Of a DNA stretch of 11,194 bases, positions 5,681 through 11,194 are shown piece after piece. The notes below the pieces were generated by a model. The model was not told where the DNA came from. It was given only the letters and a program-made list of their open reading frames with translations, and searched no databases. The position numbers and the translations under genes are program-made. The DNA is from Alphaproteobacteria bacterium (GTDB lineage Bacteria; Pseudomonadota; Alphaproteobacteria; Paracaedibacterales; CAIULA01). Each line of letters opens with the position of its first letter. Positions within the stretch are counted from its first letter, which is position 1. The DNA is taken from NCBI GenBank assembly GCA_019751935.1, contig JAIEMR010000044.1, positions 1-11,194 of the forward strand. Reading direction: 5' to 3'.

Positions 5681-7903
5681 ATGCGGCTTTTTTCTTTCAT
5701 TTTCTTGCTCGTATTTTCCCTTCCATATAATGCAGTAGCAGCATTGGATCAAGCATTAATCGACAATGTCTATAAAATGACAAGACCTGAGTTTGTAAAA
5801 GATGGAAACCGTGTCAGCCGTCCTGTCCAAACCCTAAATATGTTGGCGCACGAACTGTCTCTCTATAAAGAAAAAGCAAGAGCAACCGCGGCTGCAAAAT
5901 CCATTATTAGTATGGTGACAAAAGGAGAGGGTGTTAAAGGCGGTCTTCGAAAGGCAACACACACAAGACGTTTTTTTAATAAGACTGAAAAAGAATTAGT
6001 TAGAGATGCGCTAACCAAAGCTGCTGATTACTTACAAACACAAAATGAGTTGGATCCATTTTTAGAAGGTTCTATTGGATCAATGGTTGGCATATGGGAC
6101 GATGATGCAACAAAAAAACATGGATCTATTGTTCTAAGCCTTTTAGCAGCTGCTCGCGAGAAAGTAAGAGGAACTGATATTCAAACCGCAAAAGTCCGTG
6201 CAGGTGCATTAATTCCAGACAGTTATGACGCTGTCCTTGCGCAAGTTATAGATGATAGTAACTGGCGTTCTGCTACCGCCTACATGGATGCACCTCGCCC
6301 TCGTCACCGTTATAATGCCATCGCGTGGAAAGCTATTGAGGACGCAAGAGAAGCAGAATTAGCCCGTGAGACTGAATCTGTATACAAGGGTAGGATTTTA
6401 GCAGATTTTCCTGTGAAAGCTCTAGCTCCAACAGGAGATGATATTGGCGCTTTAGAAGGAATGGCAGAGCAGCTTGAACAAACTTATGTTCCTAAAAAAG
6501 CGCTTTTTCTTTCGAATCAAATTATGGGATGCTTGAAACATAACAGCACAGACTTACGCAGCATTGTAGCCCCCACCACTACAAATCAAACTAATTTTAG
6601 AAAAGCAGTTATTCGTGCCTTAGCGGCTGTTGAAAAATTTAGAAGGTACGAATTAGAAGTAACTCTACAAACCGAAGCCCCCAAGGTTGTGGATTATCAA
6701 GATGCTTTAGCGAATCCAGAAAACCAGGCTATTTTATTAACGCTAGTAACGCTTGTTCAAAAATTAATCGATTACCCTCTGTCAAGCATTGATGATTTAA
6801 GAGATTTCTTTGTATCACAAAGAAATGATTCTCTTATTTCAGCAACGATTCAAGAGAAATTAGCTTTGCTTGATCCTGGTGCTATTATTACTGAACCGCT
6901 TGTAGAGGGCATTAAACGCGCCCATAAAACCCTTATGCCAATCACTGAACGTCAAAAAATCTTGGTTGATCAACAAGCCTTAGAGCATAGACTGATTTAT
7001 GAAGGCGTTCCTGAGTTTAATTTTCAAAATGGTGAGAAGCCTCTCGTATGGCGATTCCTTCGTTTTATAGAATCAAAAGGTGATGGTCAATGCGGATATT
7101 ACAGTATTCGTAATATTACAGACGCTCGGGTTGAGTATAAGAGAAAATTTACAGATAATCTGAGAACTAATGAGATAAGAGTTTTGCTAGAAAGGTTAGT
7201 ACATGCTGGAAGAGAGTTGCATATTGCGCTTTTAAAGCCTGATGCTGTTGTTACACTAACGCAAAGAGGAATTATGGACAGAATTAATGACGTTGAAAGC
7301 AGAAAAAATACTGCAATGGGACCATTAAGAGTGAATGGACGTATTCCCGAAACAAATCAAGAAGCGGCTCGAAGATTAGATCAGCGATTTGAAGCAGAAG
7401 CAGAACCCCTTTATACAGAATTGGCTGCCACAGCACCCCTTTCCGATGCTGAACTAGCTGAAAAAGTAACATCATGGATCCAGCGAGTTGATACTTCTTT
7501 TGGAACAAGATCAGAATGGATAGAAATACCTCCGAATGTAGAATGGCGTGATCAACCTTTTATACCCCCGTATATTTATTCTCGGTTAACGCATGATGAT
7601 TATTATGTTTGGATCAAAACTCAAAATAGAAAAAGATGGCCAGGCGGCACAGTCCAACCTGCAATTTATGAAAATGGTAAATATATGCTCGCGACATTTG
7701 TGTCAGCAAGAGATAAGTATCCTTTCCCTCCCCGCCGAATTCATCTATTTAATACAGATGGAGAAGGGCATTATGATAAATGGGTCGAGGAAAGTAATGG
7801 CCGTTTAGAAGAAGGTGATGATTATTACCCAGACCTTACTGACGCTCTGCGTCATAAAAAACTTTATAACTTGGATCCAACTCGTCCCACTCCTCTTTAT
7901 TAA
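5681..7903 (+). CDS. Large exported protein with C-terminal OTU-like cysteine protease signature
   Basis: A 740-residue protein. Residues 1-20 or 21 form a Sec signal peptide (MRLFSFIFLLVFSLPYNAVA, probable cleavage after an Ala), so it is exported; this also supports the ATG start despite no clear ribosome binding site. Residues about 25-455 are mostly helix-like and match nothing I know. The C-terminal part carries an OTU-like layout: SKGDGQCGYYSIRN (465-478) fits the DG-x-C nucleophile motif with Cys471; WPGG (653-656) lies in the position of the common W-GG segment; RRIHLF (685-690) and then GEGHYDKW (694-701) fit the final strand with the catalytic His697-x-Asp699. OTU enzymes cleave ubiquitin chains, and bacterial members are host-directed effectors. 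The Cys-to-His span (226 residues) is longer than the roughly 110-175 usual in human OTUs, so an insertion is likely. It follows asnB by 72 bp without a clear terminator. Alternative: another papain-fold protease, or a degenerate domain. Confidence 0.62.
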   Translation: MRLFSFIFLLVFSLPYNAVAALDQALIDNVYKMTRPEFVKDGNRVSRPVQTLNMLAHELSLYKEKARATAAAKSIISMVTKGEGVKGGLRKATHTRRFFNKTEKELVRDALTKAADYLQTQNELDPFLEGSIGSMVGIWDDDATKKHGSIVLSLLAAAREKVRGTDIQTAKVRAGALIPDSYDAVLAQVIDDSNWRSATAYMDAPRPRHRYNAIAWKAIEDAREAELARETESVYKGRILADFPVKALAPTGDDIGALEGMAEQLEQTYVPKKALFLSNQIMGCLKHNSTDLRSIVAPTTTNQTNFRKAVIRALAAVEKFRRYELEVTLQTEAPKVVDYQDALANPENQAILLTLVTLVQKLIDYPLSSIDDLRDFFVSQRNDSLISATIQEKLALLDPGAIITEPLVEGIKRAHKTLMPITERQKILVDQQALEHRLIYEGVPEFNFQNGEKPLVWRFLRFIESKGDGQCGYYSIRNITDARVEYKRKFTDNLRTNEIRVLLERLVHAGRELHIALLKPDAVVTLTQRGIMDRINDVESRKNTAMGPLRVNGRIPETNQEAARRLDQRFEAEAEPLYTELAATAPLSDAELAEKVTSWIQRVDTSFGTRSEWIEIPPNVEWRDQPFIPPYIYSRLTHDDYYVWIKTQNRKRWPGGTVQPAIYENGKYMLATFVSARDKYPFPPRRIHLFNTDGEGHYDKWVEESNGRLEEGDDYYPDLTDALRHKKLYNLDPTRPTPLY

Positions 7904-8838
7904 CTTTTCCTCTGCAAAGGATGATGGATCGTTACAAGGTCTAACAAATGATCTGGCATAACGTGAGTGTAAATTTGGGTTGTGGAGATATCAGCATGAC
8001 CCAACAGCTTTTGAATAACCAAAAGGTCAGCCCCTCCTTGCAGTAAATGCGTTGCAAAAGCATGACGGAGGACATGCGGGGAAATGGAGTTTGGATCTAT
8101 TCCTGCCTCGATTGCTTGCAGCTTTAACAATTGCCCAAAACCCTGCCTGGTCAAATGTCCTTTTTGGCTGGTTGAAGGAAACAGCCAGTGTCTACCTTTT
8201 AAACCGCATTTCCTTAAAAAATAATCTCGTACTTTTAAATATTGCAGCAAAGCCTCTAAGGCAGGCCCATTCAAGGGAACAAGGCGATCTCTGCCCCCTT
8301 TTCCTTGAATCATCAACATGTTTTGCATGGCTTTTGTTTTTGGATCCACGATCAAACTTCTAAGGGGCAGTCCAACCAACTCACTCACCCTAAGACCGCT
8401 AGCGTACAAAACCTCTAAAAGGGCACACATTCGAATTCCCTCAGGAGTATCTATCCTTTTTGAAGCACTTTCTTTTAAGGATAAAAGAAGTTCCTCAACT
8501 GTTTTTTCAGACAAAACTTTTGGCAAAGTTCGTTTTTGTCTGACAACAGTTAAGCTAGAGGCTGGATTCGTTTTACATACATCTTCTGAAACCAAAAAAC
8601 GATAAAACTGCCTTAAAGCAGACACCCGTCTTGCAATTGTTGAGGGGTGCATCTGACGCACTGATAATGAAGAAAGATATTCATGCAAAGTTTCACTTGT
8701 AACATCAGCGGCAGAAAAATCTTTTAAAAAATGCAAATAATCTTTTAAATCTTGGCTATAAGAAGATAGCGTATTAAGGCTTGCTCCTCTTTCAGCGGCA
8801 AGCATTTCAAGAAAACGTTCGATAAGAATTTTGTTCAT
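7900..8838 (-). CDS. xerD: Site-specific tyrosine recombinase XerD
   Basis: Partner of XerC in resolving chromosome dimers at the dif site during cell division. The 312 residues are slightly longer than E. coli XerD (298). An N-terminal SAM-like core-binding domain (about 1-95, with LNTLSSYSQDLKDYLHFL) precedes the catalytic domain. All six catalytic residues are visible: Arg150 in ASGLRVSEL, Lys180 in GKGGRDRLVPL, His255 and Arg258 in SPHVLRHAFATHLL, His281 in LLGHADISTTQIYTHV, and the nucleophile Tyr290. The THV after the Tyr and the HHP near the C-terminus favour XerD over XerC. The start is the ATG at 8838, with only a weak GGG-containing ribosome site. Its stop codon overlaps the stop of the convergent OTU-like gene by the shared bases 7900-7903, and no terminator fits between them. 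No attachment sites or integrase-associated genes flank it, so the housekeeping role is preferred over a mobile integrase. Confidence 0.94.
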   Translation of the reverse strand: MNKILIERFLEMLAAERGASLNTLSSYSQDLKDYLHFLKDFSAADVTSETLHEYLSSLSVRQMHPSTIARRVSALRQFYRFLVSEDVCKTNPASSLTVVRQKRTLPKVLSEKTVEELLLSLKESASKRIDTPEGIRMCALLEVLYASGLRVSELVGLPLRSLIVDPKTKAMQNMLMIQGKGGRDRLVPLNGPALEALLQYLKVRDYFLRKCGLKGRHWLFPSTSQKGHLTRQGFGQLLKLQAIEAGIDPNSISPHVLRHAFATHLLQGGADLLVIQKLLGHADISTTQIYTHVMPDHLLDLVTIHHPLQRKS

Positions 8839-8864
8839 TATTGCCCAAATTTGTAAGGAAAGAT

Positions 8865-8893
8865 TTGACCTTTTCTCACATAAACAATACTCT
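8865..8893 (+). promoter_or_regulatory. Possible sigma-70 promoter of the first transporter gene
   Basis: TTGACC (8865-8870) is one base off the -35 consensus and is followed 17 bases later by TACTCT (8888-8893), which keeps the three key -10 positions. Transcription would begin near 8900, just before the ATG at 8931. This is consistent with that ATG and not with the TTG at 8841. The -10 match is weak. Confidence 0.35.
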
Positions 8894-8930
8894 CACGAAT
8901 GAAAAAATACTATATAGATTAGGCCAAGGC

Positions 8931-10268
8931 ATGTCATTAAAGGTCTTTTGGGCAATAGTCATTGGAACTCTGCTTGAATATTTTGACTTTCTTCTCTTTG
9001 CACACTTTAGTTTAATAATTGCCCCTCTTTTTTTTCCTGATTCAGATCCTATTGTTTCTGCTATCCAGGCTCTTGGTTTGTTTGCAGTTGGTTTTTTCAT
9101 GAGACCCCTCGGCGCCATTATCTTTGGAAGAATAGGTGATTCTAAAGGCCGCAAACCCGCTCTTTCAGCCTCCGTTCTTTGGGCTGCGCTGCCAACACTT
9201 ACGATCTGTTTTCTACCTACCTATGGCGTCATTGGGATTTTTGCTCCCATCATTCTCATTCTTTGCCGAATGGCCCAAGGCCTTTCTCTGGGCGGGGAAT
9301 ATACAAACGCAGGGGTTCTTTTGATGGAACACACTCCTCCTGAAAAACGAGGGTTTTATAGTAGCATTCTGAGTATTGCAGGAACTTCAGGAAGCACGGC
9401 AGCTCTTTTCTGTGCTTTTATTATTTTGCGCCCAGATATGCCTTCATGGGCATGGCGCGTTCCCTTCTTTTTGGGCTCAATTGCCGGGCTTATTGGTTAT
9501 AAAATGAGAAAGATTCTTGCCGAAAGCCCTGAATTTTCTGTTATTCAAAATCGCCACGATGTTCCTTCCTTTTTTTCCTGGAAACAAATTTTAAAAGATA
9601 AAAAACCCTTTCTCATCACTATTGCTATCGGTGCACTGGTTGGGGTTTTGTTATGGACTCCTGTGACTTATACAAATTTTTATCTCACAAAGATTATGGA
9701 ATGGAATGCTAGCGATTCTGCATTGATGACTTTTCTTGCCACCATGACTTACATTGCGGTGCTTCCTTTTGCTGGAATCCTTTGCGATAGGATAGGTGCA
9801 CGAACCATTATGCTTAGATCAGCGTTAATTGCTGCTTTTTTATCTTATCCCCTTTTTCTTTGTTTAACTCATGGCTTTGTGGCCATTACTCAAATTGGTT
9901 TTGCTTCTTTAGTCGGTTTTTTTGGAGCTGCCATTCATCATGTTATGATTGATTTATATCCGGTTCACAAACGATGTCGGGCAATTTCCTTAGGATTCTC
10001 TCTAGGCCTTGCAATATTCGGAGGAACATCTCCCATGATCGCAGCTTGGCTGGTAGATGTTACAGGAGACCACACAGCTCCTGCCTTGTACATATCCATA
10101 GTTTCAATTGCTGGAGCTTTAGCTATGTATTCATACCCTCTCTTTAAAATACGTGATAAAAATAATGCCCCTCCTAATTTTCAACGCAACTTAAAAATGG
10201 ATTTTCATTTAGAAGATATTAAAAAGGAAGAGTTATTAGACATTAAAAAAGCACAAAGAGCAAAGTGA
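8931..10268 (+). CDS. MFS transporter, metabolite:H+ symporter (MHS/ProP-like) family, copy 1
   Basis: An inner-membrane proton-coupled importer of 445 residues with about 12 hydrophobic segments. Family marks are GTLLEYFDFLLFAHFS in the first membrane helix (12-27), the MFS loop 2-3 signature GRIGDSKGRK (66-75), CRMAQGLSLGGEYTNAG (112-128), EKRGFYSSI (138-146) and a second, degenerate motif A (CDRIGARTIM) in the C-terminal half. The C-terminus is a charged cytoplasmic tail of about 35 residues. MHS members import proline, glycine betaine, citrate, alpha-ketoglutarate or shikimate; the substrate here cannot be told by eye. The ATG at 8931 is preferred over an in-frame TTG at 8841, because the paralogue downstream aligns from this Met and the extension would leave two bases to divergent xerD. 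An AGG at 8921-8923 may be the ribosome site. It is followed by a closely related paralogue, suggesting tandem duplication. Confidence 0.92.
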   Translation: MSLKVFWAIVIGTLLEYFDFLLFAHFSLIIAPLFFPDSDPIVSAIQALGLFAVGFFMRPLGAIIFGRIGDSKGRKPALSASVLWAALPTLTICFLPTYGVIGIFAPIILILCRMAQGLSLGGEYTNAGVLLMEHTPPEKRGFYSSILSIAGTSGSTAALFCAFIILRPDMPSWAWRVPFFLGSIAGLIGYKMRKILAESPEFSVIQNRHDVPSFFSWKQILKDKKPFLITIAIGALVGVLLWTPVTYTNFYLTKIMEWNASDSALMTFLATMTYIAVLPFAGILCDRIGARTIMLRSALIAAFLSYPLFLCLTHGFVAITQIGFASLVGFFGAAIHHVMIDLYPVHKRCRAISLGFSLGLAIFGGTSPMIAAWLVDVTGDHTAPALYISIVSIAGALAMYSYPLFKIRDKNNAPPNFQRNLKMDFHLEDIKKEELLDIKKAQRAK

Positions 10269-10330
10269 AAAGGACACTTTTCGATTATCAAAATTTAGAA
10301 AACATTCTAAAAAAAGCGAATTAAGTTCAA

Positions 10331-10363
10331 AAAATAAGAAATTTTCTTAATTTTTCTTATTTT
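10331..10363 (+). terminator. Possible AT-only terminator hairpin between the two transporter genes
   Basis: AAAATAAGAAA (10331-10341) and TTTCTTATTTT (10353-10363) are perfect 11-bp complements with an 11-nt loop. The stem has a single G-C pair and the only T tract is within its own right arm. It may weakly terminate the upstream transcript or mark its 3' end. It lies 63 nt after the stop at 10268. The rest of the 166-bp gap shows no convincing promoter. Confidence 0.35.
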
Positions 10364-10434
10364 AAAAAGGGCATCTAATATCTCAATATTGCTTAGCTCT
10401 TTCTTCACTAAGACACTATGAACGGGTCAGAGTC

Positions 10435-11194
10435 ATGTCTTCAAAAATTTTATTGACCGTAGTTATCGGAACAATCCTAGAATATTTTGATTTCTTTCTT
10501 TTCGCACATTTCAGTCTAATCATTGCCCCTCATTTTTTCTCTGACCTAGACCCTATTATTTCCTCAATCGAAGGGCTAAGTTTACTTTCTATTGGTTTTA
10601 TTATGAGACCTTTAGGTGCGATTTTTTTTGGGAAAATTGGTGATTTCAGAGGGCGAAAATTTGCTCTTTCTTTCGCTATTCTTTGGACATCTGTGCCAAC
10701 TTTTATTATTAGTTGTTTGCCTACACATTGTACAATTGGGGTTCTTGCACCAATCATTCTCATTCTTTGTCGAATGGGACAAGGATTCTTTGTAGGCGGA
10801 GAGTACACCAATGCTGGTATCTTCTTAATGGAACATGCTCCCTTAAAAAAACGTGGATTTTATAGCAGCATTTTATGTATTTCAGCTTCTCTTGGAAGTT
10901 TAATGGCACTTGCATGTGCTTTTGTTATTCTTAATTGCGATTCACCATCTTGGGCATGGCGTGTTCCTTTTTTTCTAGCTTCTGTCTGTGGATTCATTGG
11001 TTACAAATTTCGAACAATCTTAATAGAAAGTCCAGAAATTTCTAGTTTTCAAAATGACGTATTTAAAAATACCCAAAAGCCAATATGGGAGCTCATTGCA
11101 CAAAATAAAAAAGCGTTTTTTGTGACTATTGCTAGCGGAGCATTAGTAGGTGCTTTGATTTCAACGCCGGTTACTTATACGAATTTCTATCTTA
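10435..11194 (+). CDS. MFS transporter, MHS/ProP-like family, copy 2, 3' end outside window
   Basis: The frame is open from the ATG at 10435 to the window edge (253 codons plus one base), with no stop or frameshift, so this is the first half or so of an intact gene. The product aligns with copy 1 from its first Met at roughly 60% identity by eye, with one single-residue gap. It shares IGTILEYFDFFLFAHFSLII (11-30), the motif-A sequence GKIGDFRGRK, LILCRMGQG, GGEYTNAG, KKRGFYSSI and SWAWRVPFFL. The same inner-membrane import role is expected, with substrate unknown. Divergence is spread through both loops and membrane helices, so the pair is not a recent copy and the substrates may differ. The ribosome site is weak (an AGAG before the ATG). 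Transcription could come from copy 1's promoter by read-through or from its own promoter, which I cannot identify. Confidence 0.92.
   Translation, partial: MSSKILLTVVIGTILEYFDFFLFAHFSLIIAPHFFSDLDPIISSIEGLSLLSIGFIMRPLGAIFFGKIGDFRGRKFALSFAILWTSVPTFIISCLPTHCTIGVLAPIILILCRMGQGFFVGGEYTNAGIFLMEHAPLKKRGFYSSILCISASLGSLMALACAFVILNCDSPSWAWRVPFFLASVCGFIGYKFRTILIESPEISSFQNDVFKNTQKPIWELIAQNKKAFFVTIASGALVGALISTPVTYTNFYL

Noticed and set aside
8052..8605. Two plus-strand open frames inside xerD
   Set aside because: They are antisense to a catalytically complete xerD and show no coding features of their own.
7900..8838. xerD as integrase of a mobile element or genomic island
   Set aside because: No tRNA, attachment-site repeats, excisionase or phage/plasmid genes are nearby, and the C-terminal sequence fits housekeeping XerD.
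8841..8930. TTG start giving a 30-residue N-terminal extension on transporter copy 1
   Set aside because: The extension is absent from the paralogue, would leave two bases to divergent xerD, and lies upstream of the likely promoter.
10267..10282. GAAAAG-GACA-CTTTTC hairpin at the stop codon of transporter copy 1
   Set aside because: The stem is only 6 bp, overlaps the stop codon and lacks a following T tract, so it is not a credible terminator.
10530..10811. Minus-strand open frame of 93 codons near the right edge
   Set aside because: It is antisense to transporter copy 2; an equivalent antisense frame occurs at the same place in copy 1 (8876-9154), as expected from shared codons.
10435..11194. 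Possibility that transporter copy 2 is a pseudogene
   Set aside because: Hand translation shows no stop or frameshift and all motifs preserved; it simply runs off the window.

Overview
The window is about 11.2 kb of AT-rich bacterial DNA carrying eight protein genes and no RNA gene, insertion sequence or CRISPR array that I can see. The conserved genes (rpiB, a DegT-type aminotransferase, an asparagine synthetase, xerD, and MHS-type transporters in tandem) look proteobacterial. Three further features suggest an alphaproteobacterium living inside eukaryotic cells, perhaps of the Holosporales/Rickettsiales type: a large exported protein with the signature of an OTU deubiquitinase, duplicated ProP-like transporters, and GC-richer palindromic intergenic elements. 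That placement is an inference from gene style; no marker gene is present.

Layout. Bases 1-924 hold the end of a gene for an acidic, internally repeated protein of unknown function, closed by a clear intrinsic terminator (967-998). On the minus strand follow rpiB (1047-1499) and a PLP-dependent sugar aminotransferase (1636-2769), separated by a GC-rich palindromic element. A divergent AT-rich gap leads to a small exported Pro-rich/acidic protein (2939-3487). After a second palindromic element comes asnB (3704-5608), then the 740-residue exported OTU-like protein (5681-7903). The latter converges on xerD (7900-8838, minus), the two stop codons overlapping. Divergent from xerD are two tandem paralogous transporter genes of the metabolite:H+ symporter family (8931-10268, and 10435 to the window edge).

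How they may fit together. rpiB and xerD are housekeeping genes (pentose phosphate interconversion and chromosome dimer resolution). The aminotransferase and the asparagine synthetase occur in many bacteria in surface-polysaccharide loci and could modify an envelope sugar, but no glycosyltransferase is present to support this. The two transporters probably import host solutes such as proline, betaine or dicarboxylates. The exported OTU-like protein is the most interesting item: it has DG-x-C and H-x-D catalytic motifs at the correct ends of a C-terminal domain, behind a signal peptide and a long, probably helical N-terminal region. It is a candidate host-directed ubiquitin protease.

All protein identities rest on motif recognition by eye; no search was run.
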